Shown piece by piece: positions 1-9,643 of a stretch of DNA of 64,000 nt; within the stretch, counting starts at the first letter, position 1, and the number at the start of each line of letters is the position of its first letter. The translations under genes and the position numbers were made by a program. This DNA is from DASUPK01 sp963743575 (GTDB lineage: Bacteria; Actinomycetota; Thermoleophilia; Solirubrobacterales; 70-9), in NCBI GenBank assembly GCA_963743575.1, contig CAVUQC010000007.1, positions 248,001 through 312,000 of the forward strand, written 5' to 3'. The notes beneath the pieces were generated by a model that saw nothing but the letters and a program-made list of their open reading frames with translations, had not been told where the DNA came from and searched no databases.

Positions 1-768
<768 letters not shown>

Positions 769-777
769 CAGATCGGG

Positions 778-2007
778 CTAACCGAACTCTTCCTCGATCA
801 CCCGGATCGAGCGAGGGGCCGAGCGGAGGAACCTGAGCTTTGCAATGCGTCGCAGGGCCGTGGCGAACCGCTTCTCGCTCACGGGGTGCATGACCATGAT
901 CAGCTGGGCCTCGCCGCCGAGGCCGCGCTGGACAACGCTCCGCACCGAGACCCCGTTGTCGCCGAGCACCTCCGCGACCTTGGCGAGCACTCCGGGCTCG
1001 TCGTCCACCTCAAGGTGGAGGTAGAAGGCCATCCTCGCGTCCTTGGCGATCCGCAGCCTCGCGTTCTCCTCGAAGAGCGGCGAGCCGCCGTTGATCACGG
1101 AGACGACGTCGCCAAGGACCGCGGCGGCCGTCTCCGGGCCGCCGGCGCCCGGACCCGACATGGTGATCTCGGTGATCGCCGGCGACTCGACCATCACCGC
1201 GTTGAACGGTCCTTCGATCGGCGAGAGTGGGTGGCCGGGATACAAAAAGCACGGGAAGACGCGCACGCTGATCTCGCCCTCGCCGATGCGCTCAGCCACG
1301 CCGAGCAGCTTCAGCGAGAGCCCGAGCTCCTTCGCGTAGGCGATGTCGTCCGGCTTGATCCGCTCGATCCCCTCATAGGGGACGTCCTTGAGCTCGACGG
1401 GGGCGCCGAAGGCGAGGCGGGCCAGGATGGCCATCTTCGCCGCCGCATCCGCGCCGCCGACGTCGTCCGTCGGGTCGGCCTCGGCGTAGCCGAGATCCTG
1501 GGCCTGCTTGAGCGCCTCCTCGTAGGAGAGGCCGCTGCGGGCCATCTCGCTGAGGATGTAGTTGGTCGTGCCGTTGACGATCCCGAAGACCTTCTCGATC
1601 GGGATGGCACCGAGGCTCTCCTGCACCACGCGGATCACCGGGATCGCACCGGCGACCGCTGCCTCGAAGCGAAGCTGCGCGCCGCCCTCCCGCGCCGCGG
1701 CAACCAGCTCCTCGCCGTGCTGGGCCAGCAGCTGCTTGTTCGCGGTGACGACATGCTTGCCCTCGCGGAGCGCGCGGGTGACGTAGCCAAGCGCCGGATC
1801 GATGCCGCCGATCAGCTCCACCACGATCTCGCTGCGCGACAGGATCCGGTCGAAGTCGCCCTTCCGGCGACTGAGAACACCGCTCACGCGCGGGCGACGG
1901 CCCGACACTTCCTCCACCATCCCGGCACGCTCGTTGAGCAGCCGGCGGAATGCTGCGCCGACCGTCCCCTTCCCGAGGATCCCGACGTTCACGTTGTCGG
2001 CCATCAC
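778..2007 (-). CDS. hom: Homoserine dehydrogenase
   Basis: Reduces aspartate semialdehyde to homoserine in the threonine/methionine/isoleucine branch. The N-terminal Rossmann segment has GKGTVGAAF (about residues 12-20). The central catalytic region carries YAEADPTDDVGGADAAAK, the family signature with the catalytic aspartate and lysine. The last 80 residues (LHLEVDDEPGVLAKVAEVLG onward) form an ACT domain, so feedback inhibition by threonine is likely. At 409 residues it is close to the usual length for the single-function enzyme. The first two codons are GTG ATG. The ATG at 2004 overlaps the lysA stop as TGATG and is an equally good start. Confidence 0.96.
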   Translation of the reverse strand: MMADNVNVGILGKGTVGAAFRRLLNERAGMVEEVSGRRPRVSGVLSRRKGDFDRILSRSEIVVELIGGIDPALGYVTRALREGKHVVTANKQLLAQHGEELVAAAREGGAQLRFEAAVAGAIPVIRVVQESLGAIPIEKVFGIVNGTTNYILSEMARSGLSYEEALKQAQDLGYAEADPTDDVGGADAAAKMAILARLAFGAPVELKDVPYEGIERIKPDDIAYAKELGLSLKLLGVAERIGEGEISVRVFPCFLYPGHPLSPIEGPFNAVMVESPAITEITMSGPGAGGPETAAAVLGDVVSVINGGSPLFEENARLRIAKDARMAFYLHLEVDDEPGVLAKVAEVLGDNGVSVRSVVQRGLGGEAQLIMVMHPVSEKRFATALRRIAKLRFLRSAPRSIRVIEEEFG

Positions 2008-3323
2008 TCGTCCCTGCTCAGCAGGTCGTCCCAGGTCTCGCGGCGGACCACGACCCTGGCCTCGCCGTCACGGCAGAAGACCACCGGTGGCCTCGGGACG
2101 CCGTTGTAGTTGTTCGCCATCGCGTGACCGTACGCGCCCGTGGCCGGCGTGACGAGCACGTCGCCGACGCGGGGAGCGGCCAGCTCGGCGTCCCGCACCA
2201 GCACGTCGCCGGACTCGCAGTGCATCCCGGCCACCGTCGCCTGGGTGTCCGGCGTCTCCGCAGCCCGGTCGGCGATCAGCGCCTCGTAGCGGGACCCGTA
2301 GAGCATCGGCCGCAGGTTGTCGGACATTCCGCCGTCGACGGCCACGTAGGTGCGCACCCCGGGAATCTCCTTCACGGTCCCGACTCGATACGCGGTCACA
2401 CCGGCGTTGCCGACGAGCGAGCGGCCGGGCTCCACCAGGATCCGCGGCGCCGGATCGAAGACCCGTTGCACACCTCGCACCTTGACGTCGACGTAGTCCG
2501 CGATCGAGGGCGGCTGGTCGCTGTCGAGGTAGGCGATTCCGAGGCCGCCGCCGACGTTCAGGAGCTCGGGAGCGAGGTCGACCGAATCGCAGAACTCGGC
2601 GATCACCTCGATCGCCTTGACGTACGGCTCGAGCTCGAAGATCTGCGAGCCGATGTGGGCGTGGAGCCCGACCAGCTCGAGGTTCGCCGATTCGCGCACC
2701 CGCTCCACGGCGCGCTCAGCAAGCCGGTCGGCGAGGCCAAAGCCGAACTTCGAGTCGAGCTGGCCGGTCTGCACGTAGTCGTGGGTCGACGGCTTGATCC
2801 CGGGCGTCACCCGGATCAGGACCTTCTGCGGGCGCTCGAGGAGACGATCCGCGAGCTCGATCTCGTCGAACGAATCGAGGATCAGATGGCCGACGCCCGC
2901 GTCTGCGGCGTAGCGAAGTTCGCGCTCGGTCTTGTTGTTCCCGTGCATGTGGATCCGCGCAGGGTCGAAGCCGGCCGCCAGCGCCATGTGGAGCTCGCCG
3001 CCCGAGGCCACGTCCACCGAGAGGCCCGCGTCGCGCATCAGGCGATAGGCGGCCGTACAGGGGAGCGCCTTGCTCGCGTAGATCACCTCGTAGGAATCGG
3101 TGCGATCAGCGAACGCCCGGATGTACTCCTCCGCGCGGTGGCGGATGTCGTCCTCGGCGTAGATGTAGGCGGGAGTCCCGAAGCGCTCGGCCAGCTCGAC
3201 GACGTCACAGCCCGCGACCTCGAGGTGGCCGCGTTCGTTCACGCGCGAGCCGGCCGGATATACCGGCGAGGCCGCGATCGGATCGGCGGCCGCCACGGGC
3301 GAGCTGTCTGCTTCGACGTTCAT
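2004..3323 (-). CDS. lysA: Diaminopimelate decarboxylase
   Basis: PLP enzyme (alanine-racemase fold III) that makes L-lysine from meso-diaminopimelate. Motifs in order: VIYASKALPC with the PLP lysine, HMHGNNKTERELR, the glycine-rich phosphate loop NVGGGLGIAY, EPGRSLVGNAG, and CESGDVL with the C-terminal active-site cysteine. I start it at the ATG at 3323 (MNVEADSSPV). A longer open frame to 3410 would cover the divergent hydrolase start and add residues without family character. The stop overlaps the hom start, so lysA leads the operon. Confidence 0.94.
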   Translation of the reverse strand: MNVEADSSPVAAADPIAASPVYPAGSRVNERGHLEVAGCDVVELAERFGTPAYIYAEDDIRHRAEEYIRAFADRTDSYEVIYASKALPCTAAYRLMRDAGLSVDVASGGELHMALAAGFDPARIHMHGNNKTERELRYAADAGVGHLILDSFDEIELADRLLERPQKVLIRVTPGIKPSTHDYVQTGQLDSKFGFGLADRLAERAVERVRESANLELVGLHAHIGSQIFELEPYVKAIEVIAEFCDSVDLAPELLNVGGGLGIAYLDSDQPPSIADYVDVKVRGVQRVFDPAPRILVEPGRSLVGNAGVTAYRVGTVKEIPGVRTYVAVDGGMSDNLRPMLYGSRYEALIADRAAETPDTQATVAGMHCESGDVLVRDAELAAPRVGDVLVTPATGAYGHAMANNYNGVPRPPVVFCRDGEARVVVRRETWDDLLSRDE

Positions 3324-3363
3324 GGGAGAGGCAATTCTGACGGGAACGAGCAGAATGCCCGCA

Positions 3364-4092
3364 ATGGAGCGCTCGACGCCCCGCGGTCCCACCCTCCAGG
3401 ACACGCACAACCGGCTCGCCTACGCGCTCTGGCTACCGGAGGACGAGCCACCCTATCCCGGGATCGTGGTCGTCCACGGCGCCGGCTCCCGCAAGGAGAA
3501 CCACGCGGACTTCGCACGGCTGGCGACCGCGAGCGGGTGGGCCGCCCTCACCTTCGACCTGCCCGGGCACGGCAAGAGCGAGCCGGAGATGACAGGCGCG
3601 GCGGTCGACGCCGTGATCTCGATGTCGCACCTGCTGGAGGTGCAGGAGGGCGTCGACGAGCACCGGGTCGCCGTCCGGGGATCCAGCCTCGGCGGCTTCC
3701 TCGCCCTCTGCGCCGCCGCGGCGGCCCCCGAAATCGCCGGCGTGATCGCCATTTGCCCCGCGAGCGAGGACCACCTCGCGCGCGGCGTGCGAAGCGGGCG
3801 TTTCGAAATGCGGGCCGGGGACCCGGTCAATCTGGAGGCCTGGCTGGTCGCCCAAGACGTCGGCGAGGCGGTCGAGCGAATCGCCGGCCGTCCCCTGATC
3901 CTGATGCACGCCGAGGGCGACACGCAGATCCCGAGCGACCATTCGGAGGAGCTCTACGAACGGGCAGGCGAGCCGCGCAAGCTGATCATCGCGCCGGGTG
4001 GTGCCCATACGACGGTCCAGCACGATGCGGAGCTGCAGGGAACGGCGCTGCGCTGGCTCGAGCGCGAACTGCGCGCGGCCGGCCGCCGCTAG
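3364..4092 (+). CDS. Alpha/beta hydrolase, dienelactone hydrolase-like
   Basis: Probable cytosolic esterase or peptidase-like hydrolase; substrate unknown. The first strand leads to VVVHGAGSRKENH (oxyanion region). The nucleophile elbow is VRGSSLGGFLAL, the acid is probably the Asp in MHAEGDTQIP, and the catalytic His is in PGGAHTTVQH. Upstream ATGs at 3322 and 3355 are in frame, but 3364 leaves room for a short promoter shared with divergent lysA. The stop overlaps the stop of the convergent gene by four bases (CTAG). Confidence 0.85.
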   Translation: MERSTPRGPTLQDTHNRLAYALWLPEDEPPYPGIVVVHGAGSRKENHADFARLATASGWAALTFDLPGHGKSEPEMTGAAVDAVISMSHLLEVQEGVDEHRVAVRGSSLGGFLALCAAAAAPEIAGVIAICPASEDHLARGVRSGRFEMRAGDPVNLEAWLVAQDVGEAVERIAGRPLILMHAEGDTQIPSDHSEELYERAGEPRKLIIAPGGAHTTVQHDAELQGTALRWLERELRAAGRR

Positions 4093-4703
4093 CGGTTGCC
4101 GGCCAGACCCTGCAGGCCGTCGTTGAGCGTATTGCCGACGCCGCCCACGACTCCGCCGAGTCCGGGGCTGCTGCTGCCGCCGAGTGTGTTCCCGAGGCTC
4201 TCCGTGGTGCTCTGAACGGTGTCGCCGGCCCCTGAGACCGCTCGGCTGACGACGTTGCTCTGACTGGGCGCGGCTGGAGGCGGGGGCTGCTGGGCACCCT
4301 GGGGCTGCCCGGTGCCACCGCCGTTGGAGCCGCCGGGAGGACTCACGCCGCCCTGTCCGGAGAGCAGGCCGTCGGGAACTCGGCCACCTCGCTCGCCGCG
4401 ACCCCCGGACGAGCCGGCGTGCCTTGCGCCGGCATCGCCGCCGCTCAGCAGCCTCGTCAGGTTGAGGCCCGCGAACTGAGCTGGTCTCCGGGCCGGGGCC
4501 GGCGTGGCCACCTCCTGAAGCGTCGTCTCGCCACCGGCTCCGCCGCCGCCGAGCAGCGAACCGGCGTGCGGCCAGGCGCTGATGGTGAGCAGGCCGATGA
4601 GGATCACGAAGAGCACCGACGCGCTCGCCATCAGCGCTCCGCTCACGCCGATGCCGGCTAGATAGGACTCCCAGCTCCGTGACTTGGCGCCAAAGATCGG
4701 CAT
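4089..4703 (-). CDS. Membrane-anchored Gly/Pro/Ser-rich protein, paralogue of the next gene
   Basis: Unrecognised protein of about 204 residues. One N-terminal membrane segment (IGVSGALMASASVLFVILIG) is followed by a conserved WP and then a long low-complexity tail rich in Gly, Pro, Ser and Gln. This suggests an extracytoplasmic, cell-wall-spanning tail anchored in the membrane. It matches the neighbouring upstream gene in the GIGxSGAL...FVxLxG...WP region, so the two arose by duplication. A start at 4766 is possible but would overlap that gene by 50 bases; neither start has a clear ribosome-binding site. Function unknown. Confidence 0.6.
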   Translation of the reverse strand: MPIFGAKSRSWESYLAGIGVSGALMASASVLFVILIGLLTISAWPHAGSLLGGGGAGGETTLQEVATPAPARRPAQFAGLNLTRLLSGGDAGARHAGSSGGRGERGGRVPDGLLSGQGGVSPPGGSNGGGTGQPQGAQQPPPPAAPSQSNVVSRAVSGAGDTVQSTTESLGNTLGGSSSPGLGGVVGGVGNTLNDGLQGLAGNR

Positions 4704-4716
4704 CCGGACCGGAAGA

Positions 4717-5457
4717 TTAGTGCCAGGAGTGTGAGGACCCGTGTGAGTTGTGCCCCCTGCCGTCATCGGCGAAGGAGGAGGCCGTGGAGCTCGAGCTCGA
4801 GCCGGAGGTGGAGTTGAAGCTTGCGCCTGAGTTGTCGGGCGGCGTCGGCCTCCCGAAGGGACCCTTGCCGGTGATGACCCCGTCGCTGCCGTTGCCGGTG
4901 CCGGGGTTCTCCTTGCCGTTCGACCCGTTGTTGACGTTCCCGTGGGACGTGTCGGGGTGGGCCGGATGAACGGGATGCGTCGGGTCCTTGGTCGCGGTGC
5001 CCGGCCCCTGGCTCTCGCCGCCGGAGCCGCTGGTGTCAGAGCCGCTGGTGGGCGGAGGGGTGGTCGCCGCAGGCGGGTTGGTCAGGCCGGCCTTGGGCTG
5101 ACCGCGGTTGCCGCCCTTCGCGCCGCCGTTGCCACCCGACTTGGAGGAGGCGCCGCCGCCTCCCGCCTGAGCTCCGGGAACAGCGGTCGACGCGACCTGT
5201 CCGGCAGCCGCACTGACCGGCGCTGCCGGTCCGGACGAAGAGCCGCCAGGCGTCGCGGAGCTGAGCTCGACGTTCCCGTTCACCGACACCTCGCTACCGG
5301 TCGGCCAGACATTGAACGAGACGATGCCGACCAGCGTCACGAAGACGATCGCGGCACCCGCAAGCAGAGCTCCCGAAGCTCCGATCCCGACGATGAAGCT
5401 CTCGGGCGTGTTGTTCGTTGATGTCCTGGCCGCCGTGTGAGCCTCCCCCTCTCTCAC
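4717..5457 (-). CDS. Membrane-anchored Gly/Ser-rich protein, paralogue of the previous gene
   Basis: Unrecognised protein of about 246 residues: a short N-terminus, one membrane segment (GIGASGALLAGAAIVFVTLV), then FNVWP and a long tail rich in Gly, Ser, Asn, Thr and Pro, ending in a His/Ser-rich stretch. I start it at GTG 5457, preceded by TAGG at suitable spacing. The frame stays open to 5565, but that part is AT-richer and looks like leader. It sits downstream of the LytM peptidase on the same strand, which suggests a cell-envelope role. Confidence 0.55.
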   Translation of the reverse strand: MREGEAHTAARTSTNNTPESFIVGIGASGALLAGAAIVFVTLVGIVSFNVWPTGSEVSVNGNVELSSATPGGSSSGPAAPVSAAAGQVASTAVPGAQAGGGGASSKSGGNGGAKGGNRGQPKAGLTNPPAATTPPPTSGSDTSGSGGESQGPGTATKDPTHPVHPAHPDTSHGNVNNGSNGKENPGTGNGSDGVITGKGPFGRPTPPDNSGASFNSTSGSSSSSTASSFADDGRGHNSHGSSHSWH

Positions 5458-5596
5458 GACACGCCTATCGCGCGCACTCACAGTACGAGCATCGTCCCTA
5501 ATCCGGACAGCTTTAGTAACCCCAAAACAGAGGTAGCCATCTGTCCTATCAAGCTGACCTCGCACCTACCGAAAAGAGGGGTGGGAGAGCCGGGAG

Positions 5597-6739
5597 CTAC
5601 AGGTAACCGAGCGGGTCCGTCGTCTGGCCGTTGATCCGCACCTCGAAGTGGACGTGCGGGCCGAAGCAGTAGCCGGTGCAGTCGCTCAGGCCGATGATCT
5701 GTCCCTGGGCCACCTGTTGGCCGACGGTCACCAGGAAGCGCTCCTGATGTCCGTAGCAGGTAGAGAGCCCGCCGCCGTGATCGATGCACGTGTAGTTGCC
5801 GTACCCGCCCGTCGGGCCCGCGATCGTGACCGTTCCCGCGGCGGCGGCTCGGATCGGGGTCCCGGTCGGGACGCCGATGTCCACACCGGGATGGAACTCG
5901 TATCCGTTGCCGATGTTCCGTGGGCCGTACCCCGAGGTGATCGGGCCGTTCACCGGCCAGATCAGCCCGTGGCCCCCAGCCTGGATCGGTCCCGCTGGGA
6001 GCGCGCCGGTTCCGGCGCCGAGCTGCTCGGCGATCTTCTGCGATATGTCGTTGAGGTTGCCCTCGAGGTCGTCCTGCTGATTGCGGACCTTCTCCAGAGT
6101 CGCGTGCTGCTTGCTCCGGGCGGTGGCGAGCTGGGAGGTCCGCTGCTTCAGCTTCGCCGCCGTCACGTCCAGCTCGTGCTTGCGAGCCGCGATCTCGTCG
6201 CGCGCATTGCGGACCGTGTTGACGGTCATCTGCATCTCGTTGCGCAGCCCGCGAACCCGGGAGACGATGTCGTTGTCCTGGTGCTGCAGGGTCTCGACGT
6301 ACTGCGTCCGCGCAAGCAGGTCGTCGAAGCCGTGTGCCTGCAGCAGGACGGTGATCAGGTCCGGCTCGCTCGACTCATAGATCGCGACGAGCCTCTGCTC
6401 GAGCAGGTGGACGGCTGCATGGAGGCGCTTCTTGAGCGCCTCGAGGCGGGCCCGGGCGGAGTCCAGCTCCGCCTGCTTCGCCTGAAGGTCGGCCGCGGCC
6501 GCCGCCTGGCGGTTCCGCAGAGCGGCCACCTGCGAGGTGAGGGTTTGGAGCTGATCGGACTCGTGGCTGATCCTGTTGGTGAGCACGCCGGCATGAGCCC
6601 GCACGTGCGAGAGCCGGTTCTGCGTCGAGTTGAGCTTCTGGGTGAGGCTCTGGCCCGAGGCGCTCGCGCCCCAGATCACACACGCGCAGACGATCAGGGC
6701 GCCCGCGAGCGCCCGTATCAGCCGCTTGGATCCCGTCAT
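5597..6739 (-). CDS. Coiled-coil M23 (LytM) peptidoglycan peptidase
   Basis: Secreted murein endopeptidase or LytM-type activator of cell separation. A signal peptide (RLIRALAGALIVCACVIWG) is followed by about 200 residues of coiled coil, as in EnvC or actinobacterial RipA-like proteins, then a proline/glycine linker and a C-terminal LytM domain. Zinc ligands are visible in HPGVDIG and in FGPHVHFEV (HxH). Four cysteines (YTCIDH, STCYGH, DCTGYC) lie in the LytM domain and could form disulfides outside the cell. At 380 residues it is full length. Confidence 0.9.
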   Translation of the reverse strand: MTGSKRLIRALAGALIVCACVIWGASASGQSLTQKLNSTQNRLSHVRAHAGVLTNRISHESDQLQTLTSQVAALRNRQAAAAADLQAKQAELDSARARLEALKKRLHAAVHLLEQRLVAIYESSEPDLITVLLQAHGFDDLLARTQYVETLQHQDNDIVSRVRGLRNEMQMTVNTVRNARDEIAARKHELDVTAAKLKQRTSQLATARSKQHATLEKVRNQQDDLEGNLNDISQKIAEQLGAGTGALPAGPIQAGGHGLIWPVNGPITSGYGPRNIGNGYEFHPGVDIGVPTGTPIRAAAAGTVTIAGPTGGYGNYTCIDHGGGLSTCYGHQERFLVTVGQQVAQGQIIGLSDCTGYCFGPHVHFEVRINGQTTDPLGYL

Positions 6740-6793
6740 CTGAGCGACACAGGTTGAACGCCCGGAGGGCGCCTACTGAAAACCCGGTTGCAG

Positions 6794-8107
6794 CTACGCA
6801 GCCGTGGTGGCGGGCAGGTGCTCCGCGGCGGCGCCGTTGGGAGAGGCGCCGTTCGATCCCGAGCCGTTGATCGCCTGCCCGGCGGCCTCGGCGGCCTGGG
6901 CGAAGCGCTCCTGGTAGGTGCGGGCCTGCATCCTGGAGATGACCAGGCGCTGCACCTGGGCGGTGCCCTCGAACAGCTGGTAGATCTTCGCGTCGCGGAA
7001 CCACTTCTCCAGGGGGCAATCCGTCGTCTGCGCATAGGGCCCGACCAGGTCCATCAGGGTGGTGGTCGCCCACATCGTGACGTCGCCGGCCTTCAGCTTC
7101 GACATGGAGCCCTGGCCGCCCGTCATCGGGACGCCGTTGCGCCCCATCCAGGAGGCGCGCTGAACGAGCAGCCGGGCGGAATCGATCTCGGTCGCCACGT
7201 CGGCGAGGACCTGCTGGATCCGTTGCTCCTCGAGGGCGGGCCTACCGCCGCCGACCGTCTCGTGGCCGAGGTGCTCGAGGGTCCACTCGTAGGAGGCCTG
7301 GGCGATCCCGAGAGCGGAGGCGCCCACGATGGGGCGCGTCATCTCGAAGGTCGCGAGGGCATTCGAGGAGCCACCCTTCTGGCCGGAGCGGGCGCGCTCC
7401 AGCTTGCGGTTGAGCTTGTCCATGCCGCCGAGCAGGTTCTCGACCGGGATCCGGCAGTCCTCGAGAACGACCTCCGCGGTATGGGAGGCACGGATGCCGA
7501 TCTTGGACTCCTTCTTGCCCTGCCGGAGGCCGGGGGTGTCCTTGCCGACGACGAAGGAGGCCTGGCCGCGGTGGCCGAGCTCCGGGTCGACGGTCGCGAC
7601 GACCACGTGGACGTCGGCGATGCCGCCATTGGTGATGAAGACCTTGGTCCCGTTGAGCACCCACTCATCGCCGTCGAGCTTGGCGGTCGTCTTCAGGCTC
7701 TTCACGTCCGAGCCGGCCTGGGGCTCCGTGACGGCGTAGGCGCCTAGGGCGATCTCGTCGCCGATGCCGAAGCACTGCGGCACCCACTCGGCGATCTGCT
7801 CGGGGGTCCCGGAGGCGGCGATGCCGGCGGCGGCCAGACCGGAGCCCTGGACTGCGAGCGCGATTCCGGCGCACCCCCAGTGCAGCTCCTCGGCGGTGAT
7901 CACGCCGAACTGACCACCCGGGTCGGCGCCCATCTGCTGCATGTGCTCGAGCCCCTGCAGGCCCCACTTGCGGGCCTCCTTCATCACTTCCCAGGGAGTG
8001 CTCTCCTCCTCGTCGTGCTTGCGGGCGACGGGGCGGATGACCTCACGCGCGAACTTCCTTACGTAGTCACGGTGCTCCTGCTGCTGGTCAGTGAGCGCGA
8101 AGTCCAT
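6794..8107 (-). CDS. Acyl-CoA dehydrogenase
   Basis: FAD enzyme of beta-oxidation that introduces the alpha-beta double bond into acyl-CoA. The N-terminal helical domain starts at MDFALTDQQQEHRDYV. The middle domain has YAVTEPQAGSDV and the C-terminal domain has YQLFEGTAQVQRLV, whose Glu is the catalytic base of the family. I start it at ATG 8107, where family similarity begins, not at the upstream in-frame ATG at 8206. A tail of about 20 Gly/Asn/Ala-rich residues follows the conserved end. A palindrome typical of TetR-family operators lies 40 bases upstream. Confidence 0.93.
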   Translation of the reverse strand: MDFALTDQQQEHRDYVRKFAREVIRPVARKHDEEESTPWEVMKEARKWGLQGLEHMQQMGADPGGQFGVITAEELHWGCAGIALAVQGSGLAAAGIAASGTPEQIAEWVPQCFGIGDEIALGAYAVTEPQAGSDVKSLKTTAKLDGDEWVLNGTKVFITNGGIADVHVVVATVDPELGHRGQASFVVGKDTPGLRQGKKESKIGIRASHTAEVVLEDCRIPVENLLGGMDKLNRKLERARSGQKGGSSNALATFEMTRPIVGASALGIAQASYEWTLEHLGHETVGGGRPALEEQRIQQVLADVATEIDSARLLVQRASWMGRNGVPMTGGQGSMSKLKAGDVTMWATTTLMDLVGPYAQTTDCPLEKWFRDAKIYQLFEGTAQVQRLVISRMQARTYQERFAQAAEAAGQAINGSGSNGASPNGAAAEHLPATTAA

Positions 8108-8146
8108 TTCGGACGGCCTGCCTTTCCGGGGAACAAAGAGACTGAT

Positions 8147-8160
8147 TGACTGGTCAGTCA
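8147..8160. promoter_or_regulatory. Operator-like palindrome upstream of the acyl-CoA dehydrogenase
   Basis: TGACTG-GT-CAGTCA is a perfect 6-2-6 palindrome. With its flanks it forms a 22-base element (8144-8165) that recurs with only two differences upstream of the thiolase gene near 13.58 kb. Palindromes of this form are typical of TetR-family operators. The spacing to the start codon fits promoter overlap. No TetR gene is present in the window, so the regulator would be encoded elsewhere. Confidence 0.6.
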
Positions 8161-8179
8161 GCCAGTTTACCCGAACCGG

Positions 8180-8197
8180 AAGTGGAACCTTCCACTT
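8180..8197. promoter_or_regulatory. Second perfect palindrome in the divergent promoter region
   Basis: AAGTGGAA-CC-TTCCACTT is a perfect 8-2-8 palindrome midway between the divergent acyl-CoA dehydrogenase and surface-protein starts. It could be an operator for either gene. It is too short-looped to be a convincing RNA hairpin. Confidence 0.4.
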
Positions 8198-8214
8198 ACC
8201 GCCCAACGCACCTC

Positions 8215-8248
8215 GGGGTCAGGCACCTTCATTAAGGGGTCTGACCCC
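8215..8248. repeat. REP-like hairpin element
   Basis: GGGGTCAG and CTGACCCC form an 8-base perfect stem. Inside it, CCTT and AAGG pair around a four-base loop, giving a two-part cruciform 28 bases before the GTG of the next gene. The core GGGGTC-type arms resemble dispersed REP-like palindromes, but only this copy was seen in the window. Confidence 0.4.
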
Positions 8249-8275
8249 ATGGTCTTGTGAGTACCGTTCGCCGCC

Positions 8276-9643
8276 GTGCGCCTCCCCCGCCCAATCCAGA
8301 ACGTGCTCGATTGGCTGCGCTTCGACGTCGTCCGCAAGCGGGAACCCCGCACGCTGGCGATCGCGGGCGGGGGACTCGTCGCCCTGCTCCTGCTCGGCTG
8401 GGTGATCGTGGCCGACCCCTTCTCGGGTGGGGGAGGAGGCGAGACGCGCGAGGTGACGATCGCGGTGGCAACCGACAACGCACAGCGTGCTCCCGTCGGT
8501 GTGCTCGGCTATCCGCTGGTGGCCACTCGCAACACCACCAGGATCAGCGGGCCCGACCCGATCGACGACGCCGCGGCCGCCGCCCTAGCCACCCATCCGG
8601 CCGCCCCCGAGGCGCCCAAGCTGCAGGCCGTCACGCTCGTCCCGGATGACGGATGGCAGGCCGGGATCGCCGCATCCGTCTTCGCCGGGCCGCCATTGCG
8701 CTTCCCTGTGCTGGTCAGTCAGCACGGCGCGGTGCCGGACGCAACGACCCAGGCGCTCGCCCAGCTCAACCCGCAGGGCGGTGGCGCCTCGGGCGATGTC
8801 CAGGCCTACTCGGCCGGCGGCGCCTCGGTGCCTTCAGGGCTGAAGTCTCATGAGGTCCCGGGCGACTCCCCCGCCGAGATCGCCAACTCGATCGACCAGC
8901 TCCGCCAGAAGCTGTCCAAGCAGGAGCCTCAGCACATCCTGCTGGTCAGCTCGGAGGAGGCTGGCTACGCGATGCCGGCCGCGGCCTGGGCCGCCCGCTC
9001 GGGCGACCCGGTCCTGTTCGCCGGCCGCGACCAGGTACCCGCCGCGACGCTGGCGGCGCTGCGACGGCACGCCGCCGCCACCGTCTACGTGATCGGGCCC
9101 GAGTCGGTCATCTCGAAGGACGTCATCCAGCAGGTGGGGCGCGTGTCCGCGACGGTGCAGCGAGTGGGCGCCACCGGCGTGGTCCAGAACGCCCTGCTCT
9201 TCGCTCGCTATTCGGACGGCACCTTCGGCTGGAACATCAACGACCCCGGCCACGGGATGGAGCTGGCGAACGCGGACCGGCCACTCGACTCAGCCGCGGC
9301 GGCCTCGCTCGCGTCCAGCGGCAAGTGGGGACCGCTCCTGGTCACCGACACGGCGGAAGCCCTCCCGCCCGAGCTGAGAAGCTTCCTGCTCGACATCAAG
9401 CCCGGCTACGAGACGGATCCGACCCGGGCGGTGTACAACCACATCTGGCTGATGGGAGACGCGACGGCAATCGGCGGACAGGTCCAGGCGGAGATCGACG
9501 AGCTCGCTGAGCTCGCGCCGATCGGCGCGAGCGGCGGCGGAGGCACGACCAATCAGGGGAACGCCAAGGGCGGGGTGGCCCAGCCCGGTGGCCCCGAAGG
9601 CGAGCCGAATCCGAAGCCCACGCGGAGCGGAAAGAAGAAGTGA
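8276..9643 (+). CDS. Membrane-anchored protein with cell-wall-binding-2-like domains
   Basis: A protein of 455 residues with one N-terminal membrane segment (TLAIAGGGLVALLLLGWVIV) and an extracytoplasmic region. The pattern HAAATVYVIGPESVISKDV, and later YNHIWLMGDATAIGGQVQ, resembles the repeat of cell wall binding repeat 2 (CWB2) proteins, where a hydrophobic strand is followed by G-D/G-P and then a helix. The C-terminus is Gly/Pro/Lys-rich. It starts at GTG 8276. The stop overlaps the next gene's start (GTGA), so the two are translationally coupled. The CWB2 assignment is by pattern only. Confidence 0.6.
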   Translation: MRLPRPIQNVLDWLRFDVVRKREPRTLAIAGGGLVALLLLGWVIVADPFSGGGGGETREVTIAVATDNAQRAPVGVLGYPLVATRNTTRISGPDPIDDAAAAALATHPAAPEAPKLQAVTLVPDDGWQAGIAASVFAGPPLRFPVLVSQHGAVPDATTQALAQLNPQGGGASGDVQAYSAGGASVPSGLKSHEVPGDSPAEIANSIDQLRQKLSKQEPQHILLVSSEEAGYAMPAAAWAARSGDPVLFAGRDQVPAATLAALRRHAAATVYVIGPESVISKDVIQQVGRVSATVQRVGATGVVQNALLFARYSDGTFGWNINDPGHGMELANADRPLDSAAAASLASSGKWGPLLVTDTAEALPPELRSFLLDIKPGYETDPTRAVYNHIWLMGDATAIGGQVQAEIDELAELAPIGASGGGGTTNQGNAKGGVAQPGGPEGEPNPKPTRSGKKK

